DNA of 29,501 bases from Neonectria sp. B-13. Taxonomy: Eukaryota; Ascomycota; Sordariomycetes; Hypocreales; Nectriaceae. The notes beneath the pieces are model-generated. The model saw nothing but the letters and a program-made list of their open reading frames with translations. It ran no database searches and was not told the DNA's origin. This document shows positions 17,871 to 28,040 of this stretch, piece after piece (position 1 is the stretch's first letter; each line of letters starts with the position of its first letter). The position numbers and the translations under genes were made by a program. The stretch covers positions 87,322-116,822 of the forward strand of contig NOKP01000066.1 of NCBI GenBank assembly GCA_002682825.1. The letters run 5' to 3'.

Positions 17871-18245
17871 CTAGCGGTATTCATGTCTTTGACTACTGTT
17901 CCTGGGTCTTAGGCTTGTGCTCATGGGTGCTTCCATCGATCTTGTCACCAGAGTCGCTGGCAGAAGACAGACTATGGAAGGATAACTGTGGAAGTATAAA
18001 ACTGTTATGGATGGCATAGGGAGGTTGTTCATATCAGTTCCAATATTGTCGTTGCTGTCCGCCTCGATCTCGTTGCTACCACAACTGGTGTCGTTCTGGT
18101 TGGAATTAAACTGGTTGGAATTAAAGGCGTACTTGGCGGCTTCCTTGATTATCTCCACTGTATTATGGGTGTTTGACCGAGCTGTCCTTGAGCTTGAGCT
18201 TGGTGCAATTGTCAATTGTGGTCCAGGGTCGAGCTGAAGATGCAA
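17871..18245 (-). other. Weak hydrophilic ORF with an FNSNQ repeat
   Basis: A stop-free minus-strand frame of 124 codons without an ATG at its start (it opens on TTG). It encodes VEIIKEAAKYAFNSNQFNSN followed by acidic Asn/Asp-rich sequence. A second minus-strand frame overlapping its 3' end reads SASDSGDKIDGSTHEHKPK to a TAG near 17907, and a CACAG acceptor-like site lies between, so a small spliced gene or a frameshifted one is possible. No family identified. Confidence 0.22.
18096..18125. repeat. 15 bp exact tandem duplication
   Basis: CTGGTTGGAATTAAA at 18096-18110 is repeated at 18111-18125. In the minus-strand frame it adds five residues (FNSNQ) without a frameshift. Confidence 0.9.
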
Positions 18246-18843
18246 GAAGCAAGCTACTGATTATATATAATTACATAGTGCAGATACACACACCATGTCA
18301 TCCAGACCCAGTTGAGCAGTTCCAGGCCGAGTGACTCAGACACGAACAACACGTCATTATGGTTGGCAAATTATCCAACATCATGCCTCATGCTAGTTCA
18401 GAATGTTGCGGTTCGCTCAAGAGGCTTGACGAACAAGGTTGGATTTCGCAGTTATTGAGCTTCTGTACCCCAATCTGCAACAAAGTGTATACCACATTTC
18501 TCATCGCAGTCCCATTCTTTCTGTAAATTGTGTCTTTATACACTGGTGAAGCCTGTGACTTGTTGGCCCTTCAATGGTTTCTTCCGGGCAGGCAGCCGAA
18601 GGCTTCAGAGGTCCCTTATAGTTGAATTCGGGCCACTGTCGCTTGAGGTTCATTGTGGGCTGCAAATGTTCAAGTAGTCGCATTTGACTCCCAACTACTA
18701 TTACAAGGTGCCCCTGGCGGCTAATAATACAACCTCTTCTGGGGGTATCATTATATGCTTCGCTTCCTCTTGCTCAACGAATGTGTGTCGCCGGCGACGA
18801 ATTGCCTTCGCCTTTGTTCAAACATCCCTCCTGTCGAAAATCC
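18246..18843. other. No gene recognised
   Basis: About 600 bp of unremarkable composition; short frames only (at most about 60 codons). Likely includes the 3'-UTR of the minus-strand gene at 18844. Confidence 0.45.
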
Positions 18844-19179
18844 TCAGCCCTTGGAAGTGCCCTTCCAAAACTTGTCGTCCACTTTCTCTCCCAACGACGT
18901 CTTTCCCAGGCTCTGCTTCTTAGCAAAGTGGCGGTTATGCTCGTCCACTTCCTTCTTCTGCTCGACCGTGAGCTGACTTGCCGGATCCGAGCCCGAGCCC
19001 GAGATATTCGAGTTGTAGACCTTGGGCTTGGCGCGGGCGTGGGGCGAGGAGCTGCCGCCATCGCCGGTTGGGAGGTTGCTGCTGCTGGAGGAGGATAGGA
19101 GGGATGAAGACGTTGTAATGAAGCGGCGAGGGAGGGTGGGGGCGGTGGCTCGGAGGACGGTACTAACTGTGGAGCGCAT
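18844..19179 (-). CDS. Small conserved-looking protein with mitochondrial presequence
   Basis: A single exon from ATG 19179 to TGA 18844-18846, 111 residues. The first about 30 residues (MRSTVSTVLRATAPTLPRRF then ITTSSSLLSSSSSS) are rich in Arg, Ser and Thr with no acidic residue, a classic mitochondrial targeting presequence with a likely cleavage site after RRF/ITTSS. The mature part is hydrophilic and charged (RAKPKVYNSNISG, LTVEQKKEVDEHNRHFAKK, VDDKFWKGTSKG). This arrangement resembles short uncharacterised mitochondrial proteins common in filamentous fungi. No enzymatic motif is visible. The start is supported by the targeting sequence. Overlapping Ser-rich frames on the same strand are shadows. 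Confidence 0.72.
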   Translation of the reverse strand: MRSTVSTVLRATAPTLPRRFITTSSSLLSSSSSSNLPTGDGGSSSPHARAKPKVYNSNISGSGSDPASQLTVEQKKEVDEHNRHFAKKQSLGKTSLGEKVDDKFWKGTSKG

Positions 19180-19688
19180 ATTTGGGTTGTAGTAGTTGAC
19201 GTAAGTGGTGCGCTCTGCGCGTAAGTATGTTTCTTGCTTTCTTGGCCGAGCTCTTGGTAAATGTTGGATTCAATGAGATTGTATTTTGAATGTGTTTTGA
19301 TGAAATGATGTTGAGATGCATGAGGTTTTGTTGTTTCCTTCGGGTTTACGAACAAGTGCGGGCGACGTTTGGTGCTCTTGTATGAGTGATGACTCAGTGA
19401 CGTCAACGGTTCGGGAGCCATTAGATTCACGGGTACTCGTGGGTCGTGACCTACCTGCCTGAGGCAAAGTCGCCGCGACCGAGACTGGGAGGATGTTATG
19501 CTTTCACTCAGCAGTACACCGCCCTATTGCCCAAGGCTGGGCCATCGTATCTGAACTCGAGGTCGGGAAGGGTCATCGAGGTAGCTTGTGATCGGCGAAG
19601 AACCAGCGCAGGCGAACCAGCGCGGACGGTTGTTCGACGAGACTTCCGTCGATTGATTACGCGCCCATCATCTCTCGCCTTGCTTGCT
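19180..19688. other. Intergenic: promoter of the mitochondrial protein gene and downstream of the SKN7 relic
   Basis: No gene. The plus-strand frame at 19446-19892 opens on GTG and overlaps the coding sequence of the response-regulator relic; it has no domain. Confidence 0.45.
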
Positions 19689-20423
19689 TCAACCATAGTT
19701 GCCCTGGTTGAGCCGCTGCCGCTTCTCAGGCAGGCTGTCGTGGTCCGACATTCGCTCAGATGTGGAGTTCATGGCTGTCCCATAGCCGTGGCTGGCTATG
19801 CTATACTGGTTGCCCTCGTTCATGAAACAGCCCCTTTGGTCCGCACTGTTTGTGCCTGTGTCCCGGGGACCAACCCGAACCCGACGCGGTAGCAGAGGCG
19901 TCGACGTCTCAAACTTGATGAAATTTCTCATGAATGGGACGTTGCCCATCATGTACCTTGATCCATCGCCCTCGTTCTGTGGCGGCGGGGTCTTTCGGAC
20001 GTGGGATATGTGAGTCGATTTGAGCATTCCTTCCTTGGTGCATGGCTTCGCCAGAACTCCATTCATACCTGCGTTCGCGGTCAGCAATCGAAGCCGCAGC
20101 ACCAGGTACTCCGGCACATCCACAACTTACCGTGCTCGAAATAGCTATTTTTCTCGTCGGGTCTGATGTTCGACGTCATTTCATGATGAGAGTGGATTGG
20201 CAGTGCTGGCGGATGTAGATGGTGGCGGAAACACCGTCGAGTCGCGGCATGACGATGTTTATGAACATGATGTCGAAGTGGTCTCGCCCAACATTGCTAA
20301 CTCTGTTGTAGGCATCGGCACCGTTTCGCTGTGCTGATGTTAGATAACGCCGCCGAACCTTGTTGCCGGGGTCTCGTCACTCACGGCGTGTTCGACGTCG
20401 CATCCCATCGACTTGAGGAACTC
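19689..20423 (-). pseudogene. C-terminal fragment of a SKN7-type response regulator
   Basis: Three exon pieces read on the minus strand: 20423-20385 (FLKSMGCDVEHA), 20328-20131 and 20068-19689, separated by 56 and 62 bp introns with GTGAGT and GTAAGT donors. They spell a receiver domain: HFDIMFINIVMPRLDGVSAT, then MTSNIRPDEKNSYFEHGMNG, then VLAKPCTKEGML with the conserved Lys-Pro. The C-terminus ends LPEKRQRLNQGNYG, a basic tail like that of SKN7/Prr1 proteins. In SKN7 the receiver follows an HSF-type DNA-binding domain and coiled coil; both are absent here because homology stops at AT-rich DNA at 20424. The phospho-acceptor Asp before IVMP is Asn in this copy, a GAC-to-AAC change. A frameshift lies near 20190, where LIM and MTSN are out of phase. 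It is therefore a truncated, disabled copy; the functional gene would be elsewhere. Confidence 0.85.
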
Positions 20424-20581
20424 TTAGTTTTAGTTTGTATTACTATATAAAATAATTTTTTAGTTTAATATTAGTTAGTTTTTAATAATTTTTAATTACT
20501 AATTAGTTAGTACTAATTTTATTTAGTTAGTATTTAGTTAGTATTTTATTAATAACTTTGGCCTTAGTATTAGTATTTACG
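20424..20581. repeat. AT-rich low-complexity block with TTAGTTAGT runs
   Basis: Composed almost entirely of A and T plus G in TTAGTTAG phrases; nearly no C on the plus strand. It begins exactly where the SKN7-like coding sequence breaks off. Looks like heavily mutated repeat DNA; no ORF. Confidence 0.75.
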
Positions 20582-20681
20582 AAATACAACTTTGTTCCGA
20601 ACGGCTCAACTTCATACGCACCTTGAGCAAGATTCCAACACACTTCGTCCTTTTCCCCTCTCCCAATCCTCGTGTTCATTC

Positions 20682-22297
20682 TCACACACGCACCAACTGC
20701 TTCAGCCTCTGCTCAATCTTCTCCCGCCCTTCAAACGTATGCCACACCTCATGCGGCGCTCCGTCCACAATATCCCAGCTCTTCAGCCGATCCGTCAACT
20801 TGGTCAGATCCCGCTGCTTGTGCTCCCACCGCCCGCTCGACTTGACGTGCTTCCCAGAGCTGATCACCACGAGCGGGGTGTCCTTGTCCTGAAAGCGCCG
20901 GCTGCCCTGCACATCCCGCCGCGTGAACGAACCCGCCACCAGATTCTCCCGCAGCTTCGCCAGAATGTACTTACCGCCCTGCCAAGCCGACCGTCCGTAT
21001 ACTCGGTCCCGGCTCGTCCGGCCCCGGAAGACGGCGGCGGGGATACGGTCCAGGCCGAGCGGGGAGATGACGCCCTGGAGCCAGAGCAGGAAGCCTCGTC
21101 CGGCCCCGCCAACGTCTTTGAGATAGTCCTCGTGCAGCGGATCAATTAGCACGAGTCCCTCCACAGCGTCTCCGTGGTGGGACGAAAAGACCCGCGAGTA
21201 GATCGAACCGATTCCAGCACTCGCCAATATCCAAGGTCCCTTCTCCCCCGCCTTTGCCAGCGCCTCGCTCAACGAATCCACAACGAACCCAGCTGAAGAA
21301 GGCGACGGTGCAGTGTCTGACCAGCCGAACCCAGGTCGGTCCGCGAAGCAATACCGCGAGAAGGAACCGTTTTTGACGCCGTTCTCGGCAAAGTCCCAGA
21401 AGCTGTGTTCAGCCGTCATCTCACCTGCTTCGAAGAGCACGGTAGGGACAATGTCGCTTTTGTTTCCATGGCAGTACACGTGGACCCGATACTTGTTGCC
21501 GTCAACCCAGTACAGTTTTCCAGGTGGTGCCACAGCTGCGTCGAGGGCTCGCAGGATGATGCCTAGGGTCATGAGGAACAAGGCGACGCACATGATGGCA
21601 TATGCCACCGTCGACAGCATCACCACGGTCCACTCCAGCAACGTCCTTCTCGTCTCGGCGCGCCCCGTCAGTCGTTCCTCCTCCTCAGCCTTGCCCCATT
21701 TAACAATGTGGTCCGTCAAGAGGGTCCAGAGGCTCGTGAGCAACGCCCATATGACAGTCGCGACCCCAACCCAGCCCTCCTCGTACCGAGTCTTCTGAAC
21801 AGACAAGATGAGGACCATGTCGAGCACCAGCGCAGCCTATTCCGTAACCTCAAGTCAGAGTTTGTTCCAGTCATCGAGCGAGAGTCATGTGGACTTACCG
21901 ACATGAAGACGGCGAGCACCCTCACAGGTTTAGCCGGCACTCTAAAGAAGAGCACGGTGATGACCATGTTCGCCAGCGTCAGGCTCGCGTACCCAAACGC
22001 CAGGAACACGCTGCCGCGTGTCTGGAATCCCGGCGGCGTCGCAAACGCCGACACTAGCAGCAGAACCCACCACACGAGAGTTGCGAAGGTGAACACAACG
22101 GTCAGATGCTGTAGAATCCGGACGCCCCAAAGGTTGTACGGCGACACTGCCGGATCGTCTGGCTCCAGCAGGCCCCGGTTCGAGTCCGTGACCCGGTTCG
22201 GCAGCAGCCGCGAGTGCTCATCTGGGGCAGCCTGCTCCGCATCTTCGTGATCCAGGTCGTCCTCCGACCTGGGGTCTAACTTGGTAAAGCGAAGCAT
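20682..22297 (-). CDS. DUF2417 multi-pass membrane protein with alpha/beta-hydrolase domain
   Basis: Two exons, 22297-21899 and 21836-20682, encode 517 residues; the 62 bp intron (GTAAGT, CTGAC, TAG) is phase 0. Residues 1-58 are acidic and cytosolic-like (DHEDAEQAAPDEHSRLLP). Five hydrophobic segments follow at about 62-84, 97-118, 125-147, 154-176 and 200-228, the membrane region characteristic of DUF2417. The alpha/beta-hydrolase part starts at KYRVHVYCHGNKSD and has a nucleophile elbow LASAGIGS with Ser339 (Ala replaces the first Gly of GxSxG), Asp365 in VLIDPLHED, and a histidine in GAPHEVWH (495 or 499). A Ser-Asp-His triad is thus plausible. Fungal members are annotated as integral membrane proteins of unknown substrate, sometimes as mitochondrial. 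The frame is intact, so this gene is probably functional. Confidence 0.92.
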
Positions 22298-23472
22298 CGA
22301 GCGCTATTCTTTATGTGGTCGTGGATTGATTGAATTGGCCGGCACTTGTTTTCTCGCCGAGATGTAATCCTGGCGTAGCTGTGACAAAGAGAACTCGCTG
22401 CCGTAGTTCATAGAAAAGTTCCGGCCAAGCTGAAGCAACACTCGGCATGAACGAAAAAGCCTTTCTGGAATCCAGCTTGCATAGAGCTCTAATATACCTG
22501 CAGCTCATCGCAGTACAAAAGTATAGTACGTCATATTCAGCTGCCTCACCAAAGGCATCCGCTAATCAACGAGCGCTGCGGACTAGCAAAGGTGGAAACG
22601 AAACATCGCGCTAGTTAGGCAGGTTTGTGTGATCAGATGCCCAGTCAGCCCATATTCGGCCCAAAGCTTATTTTCCCCCGAATCAAAGACTGGCACGATC
22701 TGGAAGATGCAAGGTTCTAGCATGTCATTGCCTCACAATTAATTGGAATCTCAGGGCGCAACAGGAAGCGGCAAGGTCTTCGATGACTTATCATGTCGAA
22801 ATATGGAGGTTTAGGGCGCCAGGTGAGTCCAGATCACAAAACCTTTGAGGACTAAAATGAAAATAAGATATATGATAGAGCAAGAAAAGTCTAGCTGAAT
22901 GCATAGTCTCATATTTTTCTTATCTTCTAGAATAAGTTACAGATTTTTAAAGTATTGGCGACTCGATGTTTAACAAGTTGGTTGCTGACATAAGGAAAGC
23001 CTTGGCTCAGAAATAATCAAAAAGGGAATAGCACAATACCTTTAACTATTTGGTCTGCATTTAGGCCCGTCAAGACAGCCCTGAGAAAATCGGGCGGCCG
23101 CGCGCTAATGCTCACTGACAGGAGAGCCCCACATGCCCCATAAGAAGCGATGCTAGTATGAATGAAAACTACCCGTCATCACTAGCTGTGCTAATTATAA
23201 GGCTATCCTAGCTAGCGAAGGAGAAACGAAAGCAGGCTGGGATTAGTGATGTGTAGTGTTTTTATCCGATATTCTAATACCAGGACGGAAATTGATGTTT
23301 TATTTGCATGTCCCGTGCAATATTCCTCAAGTGATCAGACACATTCGAGCAACCGCCTGTAGCGAGTCCCGCAACCCCAGCAGGTACCGATTTCAGTCCC
23401 AAAGAAAGCGGCCAGCCCAGGCTCTTGAGCAGACCCAGCAGCCAACCATGGGACCAAATGCTGGCCCCAATC

Positions 23473-23514
<42 letters not shown>

Positions 23515-24577
23515 AGAAAAAGAAAAGGGGGGGCTATCGAGCGGACCCAGCCGGAGAATATTCAAGTTAAAGCATTCGAGAGTGATCAGTAATAGAGCTG
23601 TCGGCGTACAGACTTGAGTTGGTGAGAGGGAACGTGGAATTAATGTAGGAGAGCTGGAACCACGAGCTGGGCATGACGACTAGGTATGGAGGCTGAGAAA
23701 ACCAGATGACTCCAACCCTGAACGTCACAGTCATATGGTGGCAAAACTAGGCGCATGTTGCACTTTCCGCCCAGTAAAGCGGGGGTTGTACTGAGCCAAC
23801 AAGGTTTCAAAATTCCGCCAAGTTAGGCGCAGGTGCCAGCGCTTGCAATTGCGTTTTCGGCCCCGCGGTGGCGATATCCAGTACATACGCCAGCAATGCA
23901 GAGCCAGCTACGGAATTAACCGGTGCTTATAAGGAAACACGTGGCAAAGGCAACAAAGCCCACGACGGGCATGGGAGTCCAGCTAGAGCGACTCCTTCCA
24001 TTGGACAGCCACAATCCACTTTCAATCGATCAGCAGCTAAATGCCGATCGAGCTAAGGGCGGCTGTAGAACAGGATGCTCGGACCACGAAAACGTGATTA
24101 GCCCCCATGGGAGAGAAGAAAGTCTAATCATATTTTACTTCCTCCGGTTTGTACGGTCCAGTCCATTCCCTCATCTTCAGTTATTTCCCACAGGTCCTGC
24201 AAGATGGAATCCCAGAATAAGGGAGATTCTAAATCAAAGATCTTTCGTAGCAAGATGAGATGCAGACGCGTCTTGCCCAACGTCATCCTTGGCTGGGGTG
24301 AGGTGAGCGTCTGGCCAATGGTTGTGGAACAGCCCCCTTGAGTTGACATCATTGCTTGGAACTCGATCAACCCTCCTCACACATCAGCTAGATGGGCATA
24401 AAAAGACTGAAACCTCCACGTTAAATCAACTAGACTTACCTTGAATTGTCACTTGGATTTACTAGACTTGGTTCCCTCTGAACATCAAACAAAAGTGAAG
24501 CTTCAACTCTTACTACCTACCTTACGAGACGCGTGACCCACACATGTGACCACAACCACACCACTTACTTATACAAG
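22298..24577. other. 2.3 kb without a recognisable gene
   Basis: Holds the promoter side of the DUF2417 gene on the left and of the small plus-strand gene on the right (GGCATAAAAAG, TATA-like, at about 24395-24405, roughly 175 bp before its ATG). A 38 bp poly-A tract lies at 23474-23511. Short frames at 23256-23570 and 23868-24258 show no domain; the former owes its Lys run to the poly-A. Composition is mixed with AT-rich patches at 22850-22960. Confidence 0.5.
23474..23511 (+). repeat. 38 bp poly-A tract
   Basis: Uninterrupted A run followed by GGGAGAAAAAGAAAAGGGGG, a purine-only tail. Could be a microsatellite or the tail of a retroposed sequence; no LINE/SINE body was recognised upstream. 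Confidence 0.95.
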
Positions 24578-24853
24578 ATGCCCGAGCAGAAGAAGACCGC
24601 TGCCGACCAAGTCACGGGGCCTGCCAACCTCGTAACTAGCACGCTGGGTAATACTGTCGGCGGTTTGGGGCGCACCGTCGGTTCTACCACAGGCGCATTA
24701 ATGAGAGGCGTTGGTGACACCCTCAATAGTGCGACTGCGCCGACGGGGCTTAAGGTGGGCGACCCTCTTGGGAAATTGGGGACCGGGGTTGAATCTGGAC
24801 TCAACGAGGTATCAAAGGGGGTTGAAGATGCTGGGAACTTTAAGAAGCAGTAG
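24578..24853 (+). CDS. Small Gly/Thr/Val-rich hydrophilin-like protein
   Basis: 91 residues from ATG 24578 (MPEQKKTAADQVTGPANLV) to TAG. The upstream in-frame ATG at 24533 would add 15 His/Thr-rich residues; I prefer 24578 because its product matches the usual beginning of such proteins. The body has loose repeats of Gly-Gly and Thr/Val every 7-11 residues (TSTLGNTVGGLGRTVGSTTG, ALMRGVGDTLNSATAPTG) and ends in charged GVEDAGNFKKQ. Similar short proteins without known function are common in filamentous ascomycetes and resemble LEA/hydrophilin-type stress proteins in composition. There is no signal peptide or hydrophobic span. A TATA-like GCATAAAAAG lies upstream. Functional assignment is inference. 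Confidence 0.75.
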   Translation: MPEQKKTAADQVTGPANLVTSTLGNTVGGLGRTVGSTTGALMRGVGDTLNSATAPTGLKVGDPLGKLGTGVESGLNEVSKGVEDAGNFKKQ

Positions 24854-25366
24854 GCGGATGGGGAAGAGAGCCGTTTGGGCATTGATGAAGGGATGATTAC
24901 TGTATGATAGTGGAGGATCCGGGATTTTGTGAACAGATAATGAACTTGTCGTCGTCTTCAGCGTCTATCAAGAAACCCGCAGCTTGCGGAAAGATGGAAA
25001 ATACATGCACTCTGGTTGGTATACTCTTTTCAATCTGGGGGGAGCATGTCACCAACATCCAATGCCCCGCCTCAGACCAATTGTCATGATGCAAACCACT
25101 TCTCAGATAGACCACCAAACTCTTGTGGAAACATACCGCCCAATCATTCATATTCACCAAGACATTGTGGGAAAAAAGAACACCATACCCCAATCACGAA
25201 CCAAGATTCTTTCCTCTAACCACATGCTGACGTTTGTGGAATGACTTAGGACCCACGATTTGACAATTATCCTATTCCGGACACACGCCAGTGTCACGAC
25301 ACTTGTACTGAGCGTGAGGCATTGGGGTTTGCCAGCATTTCTGGGCCCTTGAGTTATATCAGTGAA
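24854..25366. other. Intergenic, no gene recognised
   Basis: Short frames at 24897-25244 on both strands have no domain. Probably the 3'-UTR of the small protein and the 5' flank of the bHLH relic. Confidence 0.45.
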
Positions 25367-26292
25367 ATGGGTTCTAATGACGGTTTTGAATATTCATTTG
25401 CCATGCCTCTCCCAGATTCGGAATACTGGACTCCTGTGTTCGGATCATTTGACTCGAATACGGGATTGTTCTCTAATGAGTCAATCTTCGTCTCTCTATA
25501 CAAATTGCAACCTGGATTGGCTCTTGACACACGTATGCTGACCCTATACATCCATGACTTCTGACCTGACTGGAATAAAATAATTAGTGAATTCGCCGTT
25601 GAACTTTACTACTTCATATGATGATGCCTGGTCCTTCTTATGCCCTATTGGCTCATCTACATCTTACCTCGACACGCAAAACTCTACCCCAAATTCCGAA
25701 AATACAGGGAACGACGCTGCTTTTTCATCAGGGGCAGAAGAGGGAGCTACAATCCATGCAAGGCGAGAAACGAGTCCCCCGACAGGAGACACCATGAGGG
25801 TAGAGTTGGCTGAAAGTGATGATGTGATCAAACCTGCCAAACGGCTTACGAACGCGGGGGATAAGCCGAGCACATGTGCACTTCGTACTGCCTCGCGAAA
25901 GTCCAAGAACAAAGGCAACAAGCAGAAAGGCAAAACAGGTCTGAAGCCATCATAAGGTTAAGAGGCGCCAGTTTCGTCCCAGCAGATTCGAGCCCGAGAG
26001 TGCCACAACAAGGTCGAGAAGCAATACCGAGAGAGACTGAATCAGAATTTCCTATGCCTGCTGCAGGTCTTACCTGCAGACTTGCAAGCGGGATGTACTG
26101 CGAATCCTAACGCCATGAAGAATCCTGGCGCCGGCCACTTGGGAAGGAGTAGGAGTGAAAAGAACGCCAAATTCAGCAAAAGGCGAAGTTCTTGACATGG
26201 CAGGGCGCTACATCGGAAGCCTGGAGCATGAGACGGATCGTCTGCACAAAGAGCAGGATTGTCTGTTCAATAAAATTGGTCAGACGAGGTAG
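25367..26292 (+). pseudogene. bHLH transcription factor, inactivated
   Basis: Exon 1 (25367-25532, starts MGSNDGFEYSFAMPLPDSEY) and exon 2 from 25588 are joined by a 55 bp intron (GTATGC, CTGAC, TTAG) in frame. The N-terminal part is Ser/Thr/acidic, typical of activator regions. The DNA-binding domain follows: basic region RARECHNKVEKQYRERLN with the His, Glu and Arg spacing of E-box binders, helix 1 FLCLLQVLPADL, a loop, then helix 2 SKGEVLDMAGRYIGSLEHE and a leucine-containing tail. Lesions: TAA at 25953-25955 and again at 25959-25961 just before the basic region, and a one-base slip in the AAAA at 26178-26181 between SK and GEVLDMA. Both stops are one C-to-T change from CAA. The frame ends at TAG 26290-26292. 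If translated, the protein would lack its DNA-binding domain. Confidence 0.82.
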
Positions 26293-27374
26293 GGCGAGGA
26301 ATAAATTGAATTATTCGCACATTCACCTCCATTCATGATTACCACGGAGCATCTTGAAGTCTACCACTCTTTGACAGAAACATCATGACTAAAACAATCA
26401 GCACAATGCAGGGAACGATGCGCGACGGAATTAACACAACCCACTATACAGTTCATGTAGTCTCCCATCTGAAAAGCGCGCTGACGATCAATTACCGTAT
26501 GTAGTGGTCCCGATCACCTCCATATTATCGCTTTCGGTCTTCGGCCTGAGTCTTCCGCGACCGTTCAAGGTAATTATTATGGAACACGACCATTAAGAGG
26601 ATTCTAGAGATGATCCCACCGCTCGAGAGACTATCGGACTACAGGCACAATACCGACCCCGCGGAAGCCATGTGACAAGTATGTTTGTACCTCAAATCGC
26701 GTTACCCGCGTAGCAGCTATGGGTTCTGAGACAAGCAAATCCATTAGAACTATTTTTTGGAGGCTAATATTGCACGCAGGAGAGACCAGAACGATTGATC
26801 GACTCGAAGTGAATGGCCCCCTAACGGTGATACCCTAATGAAGATTTATGATGAACTCTGGATATCTGAACTGTAGAGGGCAGGATATGCGGAACAGGCA
26901 GATTGCTTATTGACATCGGTCTACCAAAGCGCATAGTCACTTCGCTGACCCTCTCGATTATAACAGGCTTTAATAACAATTAGGCAGAAAGAAGTGAGGC
27001 ATCATTAGCGACTAAGACTCATGAAACCCAGTACAGAATTGTTGAAGCCGGATGACTAAGAGGTCCGGTCTGCTGGTGGCTGGGATGTGGATACTATGTA
27101 ACTAGACTGTGTTGTGCTCCTCCTCTGCACACACACTTAGACCTTTCAATACCACAAACTTCACATTATGTCTTTAACAAGAATAACTCAAAGGCTATTT
27201 CTAGGGATAGTAAGGTGGAGGGGAGAGGTAAGGGCGTTGGGATTGAAGTTGCCGGCTTAGACTCTACAGGGGATCCTCAGCCAGCCAGTTCTAATCATGC
27301 GGACATGGCAGACTGAGGAGGCGATGGAGAGAAGGAATTGGTAGGACCGGTGAGTATGATGAGAGTGGAGGATG
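26293..27374. other. About 1.1 kb without a recognisable gene
   Basis: No open frame of note, no repeats found by eye. It may contain diverged transposon DNA; it ends at the left terminus of the short MULE. Confidence 0.45.
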
Positions 27375-27460
27375 GGCTCCCAATAGGCGCACGGGTCCGT
27401 ACAGCCACAGCCACGGGACCGTACAATTAGTCAGCAATGCCCACTGTAAAATTCCCGCCT
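27375..27460 (+). repeat. Left terminal inverted repeat of the short MULE
   Basis: 86 bp; inverted partner is 28040-28119. Contains an extra CAGCCA duplication near its position 30. Confidence 0.95.
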
Positions 27461-27513
27461 CAGCACTAACCGCCCAACAATCCATCACAACCATTATCAC
27501 TACTACCAACGCA

Positions 27514-28040
27514 ATGGATACTAATCTAGCTTCTTTCTCCTATAATACCCTTCCTCCTGAACGGTGGTACTTATCACAAGAAGATTTATTTACGGCTATC
27601 AATAAATGGGCAGCAACTAGAGGCTATACATTTATTATAAGAAGGTCGACTATTGGAAAGTCTGGTCGACCTACAGTTACATACTTATGTAACCGATTCC
27701 GTTCTGGCTGCCAATTTTCAGTATTGGCTAAGGAGGAATGGAGCGAAAATTGGCTTCTTAAACACCGTACTGAAGCCCGATTTTTTCAACACAATCACGA
27801 GCCGCAGACCAGCCGCAAGACCAGTCGCCGCAAGACCAGTCGCCGCAAGAACAACAGCAAGACCAACAGCAAGACCAACAGCAAGACCAACCGAAAGACC
27901 AGCCGCAAGACCGACCGCAAGATGAGGCGCAAAACGAGCCTCTAAGAGCAAAAAGATTGCCAACATGTAGCAAGTGTCATATAGAAGGCCATAGAAGAGG
28001 TGCAAAATCTTGCCCATTAAAATACAGAAGCAGCCCCTAA
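27514..28040 (+). pseudogene. Core-deleted MULE protein: FAR1-like domain plus zinc knuckle
   Basis: ATG 27514 starts MDTNLASFSYNTLPPERWYL. A FAR1-like domain follows, parallel to copies 1 and 2 (LSQEDLFTAINKWAATRGYT, YLCNRFRSGCQFSVL, FFQHNHEP). Then comes a 12 bp-periodic CAAGACCAACAG-like tract (about 27805-27915). In the ATG frame this reads as Lys/Arg/Ser/Thr and stops at 27943-27945 (143 residues). A frame offset by one base reads a Gln/Asp-rich linker and then RLPTCSKCHIEGHRRGAKSC, a CCHC zinc knuckle, ending in TAA at 28038-28040 at the TIR boundary. The whole DDE core is absent. So it is an internally deleted transposase gene with one apparent frameshift, or a short basic DNA-binding protein if the ATG frame is used. 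Confidence 0.82.
27805..27918 (+). repeat. Degenerate 12-15 bp tandem repeat (CAAGACCAACAG-like)
   Basis: Starts with two GACCAGTCGCCGCAA units, then three CAAGACCAACAG units, then CCGAAAGACCAGCCGCAAGACC variants. Codes Gln/Asp/Pro in the zinc-knuckle frame and Lys/Thr/Arg/Ser in the ATG frame. Confidence 0.8.

Noticed and set aside
18774..19430. 218-codon minus-strand ORF
   Set aside because: It is another frame of the mitochondrial-protein gene; low-complexity Ser/Pro/Arg composition arises from the overlapping coding sequence.
19446..19892. 148-codon plus-strand ORF
   Set aside because: Starts on GTG and overlaps antisense to the C-terminal exon of the SKN7-like relic; no domain.
20592..21149. 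185-codon plus-strand ORF
   Set aside because: Antisense to the well-supported DUF2417 hydrolase exon.
23256..23570. ORF with a long poly-Lys run
   Set aside because: The run is the poly-A tract; no conserved sequence on either side.
27718..28017. Minus-strand ORF with VGLAVGLA repeats
   Set aside because: Antisense shadow of the tandem repeat tract in the short MULE.
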